Of a stretch of 64,000 bases of DNA, positions 39,329 through 48,017 are shown piece after piece. Source of the stretch: Ancylobacter polymorphus (GTDB lineage Bacteria; Pseudomonadota; Alphaproteobacteria; Rhizobiales; Xanthobacteraceae). How positions within the stretch are numbered: position 1 is the first letter of the stretch; every line of letters starts with the position of its first letter. A model generated the notes under the pieces. It was given only the letters and a program-made list of their open reading frames with translations. It was not told where the DNA came from and searched no databases. The translations under genes and the position numbers were made by a program. The DNA is taken from the NCBI RefSeq assembly GCF_022836935.1, contig NZ_CP083239.1:2122001-2186000 (forward strand). The letters are read 5' to 3'.

Positions 39329-40915
39329 ATGGCTCCCCGCGTTCTCATTTCCGATGCGCTTTCCCCCGCCGCCGTGCAGATATTCAAGGACCGCGGCATC
39401 GAGGTCGATTTCCAGCCGGCGCTGGGCAAGGACAAGGACAAGCTGGCCGAGATCATCGGCAATTATGATGGCCTCGCCATCCGCTCCGCCACCAAGGTGA
39501 CGCCGAAGATCCTCGCCAACGCCACGCGGCTGAAGGTGGTCGGGCGCGCCGGCATCGGCGTCGACAATGTCGACATCCCGGCCGCGACCGCCAAGGGCGT
39601 GATCGTGATGAACACGCCGTTCGGCAATTCCATCACCACCGCCGAGCACGCCATCGCCATGATGTTCGCGCTCGCCCGCGAAATCCCCGCCGCCGACGCC
39701 TCCACCCAGGCCGGCAAGTGGGAGAAGAACCGCTTCATGGGCGTGGAGCTGACCGCCAAGACGCTCGGCATCATCGGCTGCGGCAATATCGGCTCCATCG
39801 TCGCCGACCGCGCCATCGGGCTGAAGATGAAGGTCGTCGCCTTCGACCCCTTCCTCTCGCCGGAGCGCGCCAAGGATATCGGCGTCGAGAAGGTGGAGCT
39901 GGACGACCTGCTCGCCCGCGCCGATGTCATCACCCTGCACACGCCGCTGACCGACAAGACCCGCAACGTGCTCTCCGCCGAGGCGCTCGCCAAGACGAAG
40001 AAGGGCGTGCGCATCGTCAACTGCGCGCGCGGCGGGTTGGTCGACGAGGCGGCGCTGGCGGAAGCGCTGAAGAGCGGCCATGTCGCGGGCGCGGCCTTCG
40101 ACGTGTTCATCACCGAGCCGGCGACCGAGAACCCGCTTTTCGGCCTGCCCAACGTGATCTGCACCCCGCATCTCGGCGCCTCCACCACCGAGGCGCAGGA
40201 GAATGTCGCGCTGCAGGTGGCCGAGCAGATGAGCGATTATCTGCTGCGCGGCGCCATCTCCAACGCGGTGAACTTCCCCTCGATCACGGCGGAAGAAGCG
40301 CCCAAGCTGAAGCCCTTCATCGAACTCGCCGAAAAGCTCGGCTCCTTCGCCGGCCAGCTCACCGACACCGACATCCAGACCGTGCGCATCACCTATGACG
40401 GCGCGGTGGCGAGCCTGAAGATCAAGGCGCTGACCTCGGCGGCGGTGGCCGGCCTGCTGCGCCCGGCGCTGGCGGACATCAATGTCGTCTCGGCGCCGAG
40501 CATCGCCAAGGAGCGCGGCATCGTGGTGGAAGAGACCACCCGCGAGATCGCCGGCGATTATGAGAGCCTGATCACGCTCACCGTCATCACCGACAAGATG
40601 GAGCGTTCCATCTCCGGCACGGTGTTCGCCGATGGGCGCCCGCGCATCGTCGACATCAAGGGCATCAAGGTGGACGCGGAGTTCGCGCCCTCCATGCTCT
40701 ACGTCACCAATGAGGACAAGCCGGGCTTTGTCGGCCGCTTCGCCGGCCTCTTGGGCGATGCCGGCATCAACATCGCCACCTTCGCGCTCGGCCGCGACCG
40801 GCAGGGCGGCGACGCCATCGCGCTGGTGGAAGTCGACGGCTCGGTGCCGGCCGAGCTGCTGGCCAAGGTGCAGCAGCTCCCCTCGGTGAAGCAGGCCAAG
40901 CCGCTGGCGTTCTGA
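39329..40915 (+). CDS. serA: D-3-phosphoglycerate dehydrogenase
   Basis: A 528-aa, long-form enzyme. Rossmann motif GIIGCGNIGSIVADRA, catalytic Arg in NCARGGLVDEAAL, Glu in TEPATENPLFGL and His in TPHLGASTTEAQENVA. The C-terminal part (about 320-455) is the intervening allosteric domain, and the last about 75 residues are an ACT domain (MLYVTNEDKPGFVGRFAGLL). It oxidises 3-phosphoglycerate, the first step of serine synthesis, with probable serine feedback. In frame ATGs at 39320 and 39329; the second gives the usual start MAPRVLISDALS. Followed by a bidirectional terminator. Confidence 0.95.
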   Translation: MAPRVLISDALSPAAVQIFKDRGIEVDFQPALGKDKDKLAEIIGNYDGLAIRSATKVTPKILANATRLKVVGRAGIGVDNVDIPAATAKGVIVMNTPFGNSITTAEHAIAMMFALAREIPAADASTQAGKWEKNRFMGVELTAKTLGIIGCGNIGSIVADRAIGLKMKVVAFDPFLSPERAKDIGVEKVELDDLLARADVITLHTPLTDKTRNVLSAEALAKTKKGVRIVNCARGGLVDEAALAEALKSGHVAGAAFDVFITEPATENPLFGLPNVICTPHLGASTTEAQENVALQVAEQMSDYLLRGAISNAVNFPSITAEEAPKLKPFIELAEKLGSFAGQLTDTDIQTVRITYDGAVASLKIKALTSAAVAGLLRPALADINVVSAPSIAKERGIVVEETTREIAGDYESLITLTVITDKMERSISGTVFADGRPRIVDIKGIKVDAEFAPSMLYVTNEDKPGFVGRFAGLLGDAGINIATFALGRDRQGGDAIALVEVDGSVPAELLAKVQQLPSVKQAKPLAF

Positions 40916-40937
40916 GGCGCGGCTTTCCTCTCAACGA

Positions 40938-40969
40938 AAAAGGCCCCCGGAGCGATCCGGGGGCCTTTT
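40938..40969. terminator. Bidirectional intrinsic terminator between serA and eda
   Basis: AAAAGGCCCCCGGA, GCGA loop, TCCGGGGGCCTTTT: a 14-bp perfect stem with A- and T-runs on the two sides, between convergent genes. Confidence 0.88.
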
Positions 40970-40987
40970 GCATGAAGCGCGCTGCGC

Positions 40988-41635
40988 TCACATCGGAAAA
41001 GCGGCGCGGTGCAGCTTGGCGGCGGCCTTGGCGAGCGCGACGATCTGCTCCCAGTCGCCCATCGTCACCGCCTCGTTCGGCGCCACCCAGGAGCCGCCGA
41101 CGGCGAGAATGTTGGGCTGGGCGAGATAGGCGCCGACATTGGCCGGGCTGATGCCTCCCGTCGGGCAGAAGCGCAGATCGGGGAGCGGGCCGGCCAGCGA
41201 CTTGATGAGGTTGACGCCGCCCACCGCTTCCGCGGGGAACAGCTTGAGCACGGGGAAGCCCAGCGCGTGCAGCGTCATCGCCTCGGTGGCGGTGGCGCAG
41301 CCGGGCATGACCGGCACCGGCGCTTCGGCCAGCGCCTCGGCCAGCGCGGTCGGGCAGCCGGGGCTGACGAGGAAGCGCGCGCCGGCGTCGATGGATTTCT
41401 GGATCAGGTCCGGCCGCGTCACCGTGCCGGCGCCGACAATGGCGTCCGGCACCTCGGCGGCGATGGCGGCGATGGCTTCCAGCGCCGCCGGGGTGCGCAG
41501 CGTCACCTCGATCAGCGGCAGCCCGCCCTCGGCCAGCGCCCGCGCGAGCTTCACGCCCGCGGCGACGCTCGGCACGGTGACGACGGGGACGACGGGAGCG
41601 CGGGCGAGCAGGAGGCTGGGGTCGGGAAGCGACAT
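40988..41635 (-). CDS. eda: KHG/KDPG aldolase
   Basis: A 215-aa protein of the usual Eda size. Key segments: IEVTLRTPAALEAIAAIAAE (catalytic Glu region), VGAGTVTRPDLIQKSIDAGA, FLVSPGCPTALAEALAEA, FPVLKLFPAEAVGGVNLIKS (Schiff-base Lys in LKLFPAE), RFCPTGGISPANVGAYL. It cleaves 2-keto-3-deoxy-6-phosphogluconate to pyruvate and glyceraldehyde-3-phosphate (Entner-Doudoroff) and may also act on 4-hydroxy-2-oxoglutarate to give glyoxylate. Start at ATG 41635. It stands alone here; no edd is adjacent. Confidence 0.93.
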   Translation of the reverse strand: MSLPDPSLLLARAPVVPVVTVPSVAAGVKLARALAEGGLPLIEVTLRTPAALEAIAAIAAEVPDAIVGAGTVTRPDLIQKSIDAGARFLVSPGCPTALAEALAEAPVPVMPGCATATEAMTLHALGFPVLKLFPAEAVGGVNLIKSLAGPLPDLRFCPTGGISPANVGAYLAQPNILAVGGSWVAPNEAVTMGDWEQIVALAKAAAKLHRAAFPM

Positions 41636-41823
41636 CGGAGACCTTGCGCAAGAGTGGCGGGGAATGCGTTGCGACATCAAGACCGCCGGGCGCCGGCTTG
41701 TCGAGAGGCAGGGCCGAGAATTGTGCGCTGCGGCGTGGACAGTGCCGGTTCCGCCGCAGCTTTGAACCGGCTAGCCTGAGCGCCGCCCTTCGCCGCCCGC
41801 CGCTCGCCCCCGGACCCGCCCGC

Positions 41824-42753
41824 ATGTTCAACATCGATTCCGTCTATCCCCGCGACCTCATCGGCTATGGCCGCACCCCGCCGGACCCGAAATGGCCGGG
41901 CGGGGCGCGGATCGCGGTGCAGTTCGTCATCAATTACGAGGAGGGTGGCGAGAACTGCATCCTGCATGGCGACGCTGCTTCCGAGGCCTTCCTCTCCGAG
42001 ATCGTCGGCGCCCAGCCCTGGCCGGGGCAGCGGCACATGAATGTCGAGAGCATGTATGAATATGGCGCGCGCGCCGGCTTCTGGCGGCTGTGGCGGCTGT
42101 TCACGTCGCGCGGCCTGCCGGTCACGGTCTATGGCGTCACCACGGCGCTGGCGCGCAACCCGGAAGCGGTCGCGGCGATGAAGGAGGCGGAATGGGAGAT
42201 CGCCAGCCACGGGCTGAAATGGATCGACTACCGCAACCATTCCTACGCGGCGGAGAAGGCCGACTTCGACACCGCGCTGCGCCTGCACACGGAGATCACC
42301 GGCGAGCGCCCGCTCGGCTGGTACACCGGCCGCACGTCCGAGCATACGCGCCGCATCGTCATGGAGGAGGGCGGCTTTCTCTATGATTCCGACATCTATT
42401 CCGACGAACTGCCCTTCTGGGTGGAGGGCCCGCGCGGGCCGCACCTCTCCATTCCCTATACGCTCGACGCCAATGACATGCGCTTCGCCATTCCCGCCGG
42501 TTTCGACCATGGCGAGCCGTTCTTCGCCTATCTGCGCGACAGTTTCGACGTGCTCTATGCCGAAGGGGCGGACGCGCCGAAGATGATGAGCGTCGGCCTG
42601 CATTGCCGGCTCGCCGGCCGGCCGGGGCGGTTCCTGGCCCTGCAGCGCTTTCTCGACCACATCGCCCGCCATGACCGTGTATGGGTGCCGCGCCGGATCG
42701 ACATCGCCCGGCACTGGCACGCCCATCACAAGCCGTCCCCGACATCGGAGTAA
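41824..42753 (+). CDS. puuE: Allantoinase, polysaccharide-deacetylase family
   Basis: A 309-aa protein. PuuE-type features: YPRDLIGYGRTPPDPKWPGG, ARIAVQFVINYEEGGENCIL, HGDAASEAFLSEIVGAQPWP, EYGARAGFWRLWRLFTSRGL, EIASHGLKWIDYRNHSYAAE, GWYTGRTSEHTRRIVMEEGG. The fold is that of NodB deacetylases, but these enzymes hydrolyse allantoin to allantoate without the metal of the amidohydrolase type. It is transcribed away from eda. The rest of the purine route is not in the window; its later steps release glyoxylate, which the gcl genes could use. Confidence 0.88.
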   Translation: MFNIDSVYPRDLIGYGRTPPDPKWPGGARIAVQFVINYEEGGENCILHGDAASEAFLSEIVGAQPWPGQRHMNVESMYEYGARAGFWRLWRLFTSRGLPVTVYGVTTALARNPEAVAAMKEAEWEIASHGLKWIDYRNHSYAAEKADFDTALRLHTEITGERPLGWYTGRTSEHTRRIVMEEGGFLYDSDIYSDELPFWVEGPRGPHLSIPYTLDANDMRFAIPAGFDHGEPFFAYLRDSFDVLYAEGADAPKMMSVGLHCRLAGRPGRFLALQRFLDHIARHDRVWVPRRIDIARHWHAHHKPSPTSE

Positions 42754-42757
42754 GGCC

Positions 42758-43120
42758 ATGACCCGCCCTGCCATTCGGCTCGCCCTTCCCGTCCTTGCCG
42801 TGCTCGGCGGCCCGGCGCTGGCTGACCAGATCGTCCTTCCCCTGCCAAAGGGGGTGAAAGCGGAGACGCTTCGCGTGGCCTATGACTGCGGCGCCTTCGG
42901 CCGCGTGGCGGCGCAGTATGTCAACGCCCCGCCGGTGGCGCTGGCCAGCCTCTCCTTCAAGGGCGAATTCGTGGTGGCGGCCAATGTCATCGCCGCGTCC
43001 GGCGCGCGCTATGCCGGCGGCAAATACATCTGGTGGACCAAGGGCAACAGTGCCGACCTCTATGATGTGACCCTGGGCGAGGGGGCGGCGCCGGTCGCGT
43101 CATGCACATCGACCGGGTGA
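42758..43120 (+). CDS. MliC-like periplasmic lysozyme inhibitor
   Basis: A 120-aa protein with a cleavable signal peptide (MTRPAIRLALPVLAVLGGPALA|D). The mature part (VAYDCGAFGRVAAQYVNAPP, VALASLSFKGEFVVAANVIA, SGARYAGGKYIWWTKGNSAD, LYDVTLGEGAAPVASC) has the MliC/PliC pattern: paired Cys and the S.SGA.Y..G...WW.KG region that enters the lysozyme active site. It lies 4 nt after puuE. Its 3' end overlaps the convergent channel-like gene by 61 bp. Confidence 0.8.
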   Translation: MTRPAIRLALPVLAVLGGPALADQIVLPLPKGVKAETLRVAYDCGAFGRVAAQYVNAPPVALASLSFKGEFVVAANVIAASGARYAGGKYIWWTKGNSADLYDVTLGEGAAPVASCTSTG

Positions 43121-43593
43121 GCGTCCTCATGAACCTCCTCGTCATGGCGCGGCGCCCGTCGGCGCGGCGGACGGCGCACCTCCGACAGATGCTGCTGGAT
43201 GACGAGAAAGAGCAGTGCCGTGCTCCAGCCGAACATCATGATGCCGCTGCCCGCCGTCATCGGGTCGATCAGCCGGGTGCCGGCGTCCTGCGTCGACTGG
43301 CCGAAGCCCAGCGCGGTGTAATTGACGAAGGCGGAGTAATAGGCGTCGTTGTGATCCTCGACGATGCCCTGCATGGCATAGACAACGGCCCAGAGGCCGA
43401 CCTCGACGAGATGGGCGACGAGCAGCACGATATTGGCGACGGTAAGCGCCATGAGCAGTCGCAGCCGGGGATGACGCTTGAACATGTTGTCATAGGCGTC
43501 CGCCCAGTCGAGCAGGACATAGGTCGCCATCAGATGAACCAGCATCACAAGCATCATCAAGGCGATGCCGATGCCGATTTCCTTGATGATCAT
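43060..43593 (-). CDS. Ion-channel-like membrane protein
   Basis: 177 aa. Hydrophobic helices at about 5-27 (IGIALMMLVMLVHLMATYVL), 45-75 (LMALTVANIVLLVAHLVEVG) and 115-135 (GSGIMMFGWSTALLFLVIQQ), with a pore-loop-like YYSAFVNYTALGFGQS between, similar to the TxGFG/TVGYG filter of two-TM potassium channels. The C-terminus is charged and rich in His, Asp and Arg. ATG 43593 was chosen because the preceding stretch lacks membrane-protein composition. Transport activity is not proved. Confidence 0.65.
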   Translation of the reverse strand: MIIKEIGIGIALMMLVMLVHLMATYVLLDWADAYDNMFKRHPRLRLLMALTVANIVLLVAHLVEVGLWAVVYAMQGIVEDHNDAYYSAFVNYTALGFGQSTQDAGTRLIDPMTAGSGIMMFGWSTALLFLVIQQHLSEVRRPPRRRAPRHDEEVHEDAHPVDVHDATGAAPSPRVTS

Positions 43594-43623
43594 TGTCGTC
43601 TCCCGAGGGCGGAGGAGGAGTGA

Positions 43624-44463
43624 ATGCCGGTGGTACCTAGCATTCGCGCGCTTAACAGGGCGGAAATCGGGCTGGCGGTGGAATGGGCGGCGGCGGAAGG
43701 CTGGAATCCCGGCCTCGCCGACGCCGGCTGCTTCGCCACGGTCGATCCGGCGGGCTTTCTCGTTGCCGAAGTCGACGGTGCGCCGGCGGCGGTGATCTCG
43801 GTGGTGAACTACGATCCGCGCTTCGCCTTTCTCGGCTTCTACATCGTGCGGCCGGACCTGCGCGGGCAGGGCATCGGGTTTCGCCTGTGGCAGGCGGGTC
43901 TCGACCATGCCGGGGCGCGCACCATCGGCCTCGACGGGGTGGTGGCGCAGCAGGCCAATTACGCCAGCCAGGGCTTCGCCTTCGCCCATCGCAACATCCG
44001 CTTCACGGGCACGCCGGAAGCCGGCGAGATGGGGGAGACGGTGGACCTCGCGCAGGTGCCGTTCGCGGCGATAGAGGCCAGCGATGCCGAGGTGTTTCCC
44101 GCGCCCCGTGCCGCCTTTCTCAAGGCGTGGATCACTGCACCGGGCCATGTCGGCAGGGCGGTACTGCGCGAGGGTCGGCTTGCCGGCTGGGGCGTGGTGC
44201 GCCCGGCGCGGACGGGCTGGAAGATCGGGCCGCTGGTCGCCGAGGAGGCGGAGGTGGCGGACAGCCTGTTTCGCGTGCTGCGGGCGGCGGCGGGGAGCGG
44301 GCCCATCGTACTCGACGTGCCGGAGCCGAACGCGCCGGCGCTGGCGCTCGCCCGCCGGCACGGGCTCTCCCCCGTGTTCGAGACGGCGCGGATGTACCGG
44401 GGCTCACTCCGGCCGGCGAGGCTGGAGCCGGTCTATGGCGTCACCAGCTTCGAGCTCGGCTGA
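43624..44463 (+). CDS. GNAT family acetyltransferase
   Basis: A 279-aa protein. The acetyl-CoA-binding motif of GNAT enzymes is visible (FLGFYIVRPDLRGQGIGFRL) in the first half, with the preceding beta strand VAEVDGAPAAVISVVNYDPR. The second half (AWITAPGHVGRAVLREGRLA, GWGVVRPARTGWKIGPLVAE, ...) is a second GNAT-like domain of DUF1248/Acetyltransf_18 type. Substrate unknown. Its 3' end overlaps the convergent EamA gene by 60 bp. Confidence 0.8.
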   Translation: MPVVPSIRALNRAEIGLAVEWAAAEGWNPGLADAGCFATVDPAGFLVAEVDGAPAAVISVVNYDPRFAFLGFYIVRPDLRGQGIGFRLWQAGLDHAGARTIGLDGVVAQQANYASQGFAFAHRNIRFTGTPEAGEMGETVDLAQVPFAAIEASDAEVFPAPRAAFLKAWITAPGHVGRAVLREGRLAGWGVVRPARTGWKIGPLVAEEAEVADSLFRVLRAAAGSGPIVLDVPEPNAPALALARRHGLSPVFETARMYRGSLRPARLEPVYGVTSFELG

Positions 44464-45372
44464 AGCGGGCGGGCGGCCGGTCTTCGGCGCCCACTTGGTG
44501 GCGATGACGACGCCGGACAGCACCAGCGCATAGCCGGCGGCGTGGTAGAGATGCGGCCGCTCGCCGAGAAAAAGGATGGCGAGCGCCGAGCCGAACACCG
44601 GCATGAGGTGGAAGAATGGCGCGGCGCGGTTCGGCCCCACCAGCTGCACCGCGCGGTTGAAGAACAGATAGGCCAGCAGCGAGGGAAACAGCGCGACATA
44701 GACGATGGCGGTCAGCGCCTTGGCGTCGAAGGTCAGCGGCGGGCCCATGATCCGCTCCGCCAGGAAAAGCGGCGTGAGCATAAAGAGGCCGAGGCTGAGG
44801 CTGATGCCGAGAAAGCCGAGCGCGGAAAAGGCCGGCCGGCGCGCCAGCAGCGAGGAATAAAGCCCGTAGAGCACCATCGCCGCGATCAGCCACAGATCGC
44901 CTCGGTTGAAGGCGATGTTCATCAGCACATGCGGATCGCCCCGGCAGATGATGGTGAGCACGCCCATCAGCGACAGGAAGATGCCGGCCGCCTGACCGGG
45001 CGATAGCCGCTCGCCATTGAGCAGCAGCGACCAGAAGGCGATGAGCAGCGGCCCGGTCGATTGCAGCAGCAGCGCGTTCAGCGCTGGGGTGAACTCCAGC
45101 GCGTGGTACTGCATGGTGTTGAACAGGGTGATGCCGGTGAGCGCGAGCAGGCCGACCAGCTTCCAGTGCCGGCGCAGCAGCGGCCAGTCCGCTCGCATCG
45201 CGCGCCAGGCGAAGGGCAGGAGAATCATCACCGCCAGCGCCCAGCGCAGCCAGGCGAGGCTCGCCGGCGGCACATGGCCGGCGACGTGACGGCCCATCAC
45301 GATGTTGCCCGCCCAGAACAGCGAGACGAGGGGCAGCAACAAGTAAGGCGCGTTGAACAGGCGGCGGAACAT
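44404..45372 (-). CDS. EamA-family (DMT) exporter
   Basis: A 322-aa protein with ten predicted membrane helices in two EamA repeats (SLFWAGNIVMGRHVAGHVPP..., GDLWLIAAMVLYGLYSSLLA...). Motifs: WALAVMILLPFAWRAMRADW, ALEFTPALNALLLQSTGPLL, NGERLSPGQAAGIFLSLMGV, FLGERPHLYHAAGYALVLSG. DMT proteins export amino acids or other metabolites; this one has no specific clue. Start ATG 45372 after a hydrophilic, Arg-rich upstream stretch was discarded. Confidence 0.85.
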   Translation of the reverse strand: MFRRLFNAPYLLLPLVSLFWAGNIVMGRHVAGHVPPASLAWLRWALAVMILLPFAWRAMRADWPLLRRHWKLVGLLALTGITLFNTMQYHALEFTPALNALLLQSTGPLLIAFWSLLLNGERLSPGQAAGIFLSLMGVLTIICRGDPHVLMNIAFNRGDLWLIAAMVLYGLYSSLLARRPAFSALGFLGISLSLGLFMLTPLFLAERIMGPPLTFDAKALTAIVYVALFPSLLAYLFFNRAVQLVGPNRAAPFFHLMPVFGSALAILFLGERPHLYHAAGYALVLSGVVIATKWAPKTGRPPASAELEAGDAIDRLQPRRPE

Positions 45373-45428
45373 AAGCGGGCCCGGGTGCGAACGGGTGGCG
45401 CGCCGAGGCTTTAGCGTATTTCCGCCGC

Positions 45429-45457
45429 GCTGGCGCCGCCGGGCGGGAGGCGCCAGC
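45429..45457 (-). repeat. 9-bp hairpin downstream of the VOC gene
   Basis: GCTGGCGCC (45429-45437) and GGCGCCAGC (45449-45457), loop 11 nt, between the VOC dioxygenase-like gene and the EamA gene, both on the minus strand. No T-run. May be a factor-dependent terminator. Confidence 0.4.
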
Positions 45458-45514
45458 ATGAAATCTTCTGATCCATCGCCGCGCGCCGCTGATGTGTCGC
45501 GCGGCCGGCAGGGC

Positions 45515-46408
45515 TCAATTGGCGGCGCGGATCACGGCCCGCGTGCCCCAGGGGTCGGTGACGGCGAAGCCGTGCGGGCGCGCCGCTACCGCCTCGCCCC
45601 CCGCGTTCAGCCGCGCGCGCACCGCCTCCACGGCGGCGGCGTCGGGCAGCACGATTTCATACGCGACGAGGCCGACGCTGTTGGCGGGGGCCGGCCCGCC
45701 ATTGCGGCTGTGCCAGATGTTGAGGCCGAGATGGTGGTGATAGCCGCCGGCGCTGACGAACAGCGCGCCGGGATAGCGCTCTGTCGTGATGGCGAAGCCG
45801 AGCCGGTCGACATAGAAGGCGCGGGCGCGCGCGAGGTCGCCGACCTGGAGATGCACATGGCCGACGCGTGTGCCCTCGGGCATGGGGGCGTCGAGCGGGG
45901 CGCCCTCGGGCACATCGGCGAGGAGTTTGCGCAAATCGAGCGGGTGCGTCGCCATCTCGATCGTCGCCTTGTCCCAGCGCCAGTCGCCCTCCGGGCGGTC
46001 GCGATAGATTTCGATGCCGTTGCCGTCGGGGTCGTCGAGATAGAGCGCCTCGCTCACCAGATGGTCGGAGGCGCCGAGCCGCACGCCCTGCGCCACCAGC
46101 CGGCGCAGCACCACGGCGAGGGCGGGCCGATCCGGGACCAGCAGGGCGACATGGAACAGGCCGGTGGTGCCGGCCGGGCGGGCATGGGCATCGGGTGCGC
46201 CGACCAGCTCGATCAGCGTCTCGTCCCCGACGCCGAGGCGCAGGCTGCCATCCTCGCCCTTGCCAAGCAGCGCGAGCCCCACCGTGCCGGTGTAGAAGGC
46301 GGCCGAGCGCGCCGCGTCACGCACGCGCAGGCGCACCGCGCCAAGGCGCAGGGTGGCGGGCAGGGCGGAAGCGGCGGCGGGCGACGGGGCGGCGGAAAGC
46401 GTGTTCAT
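45515..46408 (-). CDS. VOC-family dioxygenase-like protein (CatE-like)
   Basis: A 297-aa protein with four betaalphabetabetabeta modules in two pairs. Probable metal ligands: His in TGLFHVALLVPD, Glu in DPDGNGIEIY, His in GTRVGHVHLQVGDLARA and in GGYHHHLGLNIWHSRN, Glu in LVAYEIVLPD. 'LYLDDPDGNGIEIYRDRP' is typical of CatE-type extradiol dioxygenases/glyoxalase relatives. Substrate not known. It may be regulated through repeats in its upstream region (46451-46503). Confidence 0.8.
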   Translation of the reverse strand: MNTLSAAPSPAAASALPATLRLGAVRLRVRDAARSAAFYTGTVGLALLGKGEDGSLRLGVGDETLIELVGAPDAHARPAGTTGLFHVALLVPDRPALAVVLRRLVAQGVRLGASDHLVSEALYLDDPDGNGIEIYRDRPEGDWRWDKATIEMATHPLDLRKLLADVPEGAPLDAPMPEGTRVGHVHLQVGDLARARAFYVDRLGFAITTERYPGALFVSAGGYHHHLGLNIWHSRNGGPAPANSVGLVAYEIVLPDAAAVEAVRARLNAGGEAVAARPHGFAVTDPWGTRAVIRAAN

Positions 46409-46450
46409 GGCGGATCCTCGGGGAGTCTTCATCTCTTGCCCCTAAGGTCG

Positions 46451-46503
46451 TGCAATACCGATCGCGCCGCAATGGTGGGCCGATTGCAGTGTTGCAATAC
46501 CGA
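46451..46503. promoter_or_regulatory. Two direct repeats upstream of the VOC gene
   Basis: TGCAATACCGA occurs at 46451-46461 and 46493-46503, 42 bp apart (four helical turns), in the divergent region between the VOC gene (minus) and purA (plus). It looks like an operator pair for an unlinked regulator. The 288-bp gap otherwise holds only the hairpin at 46609-46637. Confidence 0.45.
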
Positions 46504-46608
46504 CCTGTCCTCGCCGCCCGGTTCGATGCCGCGGCGCGCGCTTGTGCATCGCGTTAACGGCATGGCCCGCGTTCTTGCCTCTCCCGGTGTCATACCTTAA
46601 GACGAAGC

Positions 46609-46637
46609 AGCCCCGGTCGGACGTTCGCCGGGGCTTT
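46609..46637 (+). terminator. Hairpin upstream of purA
   Basis: AGCCCCGG (46609-46616) pairs with CCGGGGCT (46628-46635), loop 11 nt, then TTTG. It lies about 60 bp before the purA start, so it is either the terminator of something upstream or an attenuator-like leader of purA. Confidence 0.45.
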
Positions 46638-46696
46638 GTCTGTGCGCGGGCACGGCACGCCGCCGCACCCCGCCTCGCAATGCAGGAGCGTGGCTC

Positions 46697-47989
46697 GTGG
46701 CGAATGTGGTCGTCGTCGGTTCCCAGTGGGGCGACGAGGGTAAGGGTAAAATTGTCGATTGGCTGAGCGAGCAGGCGGACGTGGTCGTCCGCTTCCAGGG
46801 CGGCCACAATGCCGGGCATACGCTCGTCGTTGGCGACAAGACCTACAAATTGTCGCTGCTGCCGTCCGGCCTGGTGCGCGGCGCCCGGCTGTCGATCATC
46901 GGCAATGGCGTGGTGCTCGACCCGTGGGCGCTGGTGGACGAGATCACCCGCATCACCGGCCAGGGCGTCGAAGTGACCCCCGAGCGGCTGCGCGTGGCGG
47001 AGAATGTCGCGCTGATCCTGCCGCTGCACCGCGAACTCGACGCGATTCGCGAGAACGCCTCCGCCGGCACCAAGATCGGCACAACCAAGCGCGGCATCGG
47101 CCCGGCCTATGAGGACAAGGTGGGCCGGCGCGCCATCCGCCTGATCGACCTCGCCTCGCCGGAAACGCTGGCCGGCAAGATCGACCGGCTGCTGGCGCAC
47201 CACAACGCGCTGCGGCGCGGCCTCGGCATCGAGGAAGTGGACGCCGCCCGTCTTGCCGCCGAACTCGCCGAGATCGCCCCCAAGGTGCTGCCCTATATGG
47301 ACCGCGCCTGGGCGCTGCTCGACGACGAGCGCCGGCGCGGCGCCAAGATCCTGTTCGAGGGCGCGCAGGGCGCGCTGCTCGATGTCGACCACGGCACCTA
47401 TCCCTTCGTGACCTCCTCCAACACGGTGGCGGCGCAGGCGGCCACCGGCTCCGGCCTCGGCCCGGGCGCCATCGGCTATGTGCTCGGCATCACCAAGGCC
47501 TACACGACCCGCGTCGGCGAAGGCCCGTTCCCGACCGAGCTGCACGACGACACCGGTCGGCGCATCGGCGAGCGCGGCCATGAGTTCGGCACGGTCACCG
47601 GCCGTCCGCGCCGCTGCGGCTGGTTCGACGCCGCGCTGGTGCGCCAGACCGTGCGCACCTCGGGCATCAACGGCATCGCGCTGACCAAGCTCGACGTGCT
47701 GGACGGCTTCGACGAACTGAAGATCTGCACGCGCTACCGTCTCGACGGGCAGGAGATCGACTATTTCCCCGCCGGGCAGGACGCCCAGGCGCGGGTCGAG
47801 CCGGTCTATGTCACCATCGAGGGCTGGAGCGAATCGACCGCGGGTGCCCGCTCCTGGGCCGACCTGCCGGCCGAGGCGGTGAAGTATGTGCGCCTTATCG
47901 AGGAACTGATCGGCTGCCCGGTGGCTTTGCTGTCCACCAGCCCCGAGCGCGACGATACGATCCTGGTGCAGAACCCGTTTGAATCCTAG
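46697..47989 (+). CDS. purA: Adenylosuccinate synthetase
   Basis: A 430-aa protein with GTG start and AGGAG 9 nt upstream. P-loop [11 protein letters not shown], then [11 protein letters not shown] (GTP/IMP), [52 protein letters not shown]. It joins IMP and aspartate with GTP to adenylosuccinate in AMP synthesis. Length normal. Followed after 28 bp by a proline-rich membrane protein. Confidence 0.97.
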   Translation: MANVVVVGSQWGDEGKGKIVDWLSEQADVVVRFQGGHNAGHTLVVGDKTYKLSLLPSGLVRGARLSIIGNGVVLDPWALVDEITRITGQGVEVTPERLRVAENVALILPLHRELDAIRENASAGTKIGTTKRGIGPAYEDKVGRRAIRLIDLASPETLAGKIDRLLAHHNALRRGLGIEEVDAARLAAELAEIAPKVLPYMDRAWALLDDERRRGAKILFEGAQGALLDVDHGTYPFVTSSNTVAAQAATGSGLGPGAIGYVLGITKAYTTRVGEGPFPTELHDDTGRRIGERGHEFGTVTGRPRRCGWFDAALVRQTVRTSGINGIALTKLDVLDGFDELKICTRYRLDGQEIDYFPAGQDAQARVEPVYVTIEGWSESTAGARSWADLPAEAVKYVRLIEELIGCPVALLSTSPERDDTILVQNPFES

Positions 47990-48017
47990 ACCTTCCCTCC
48001 GGACCTGAACCTCCCCC

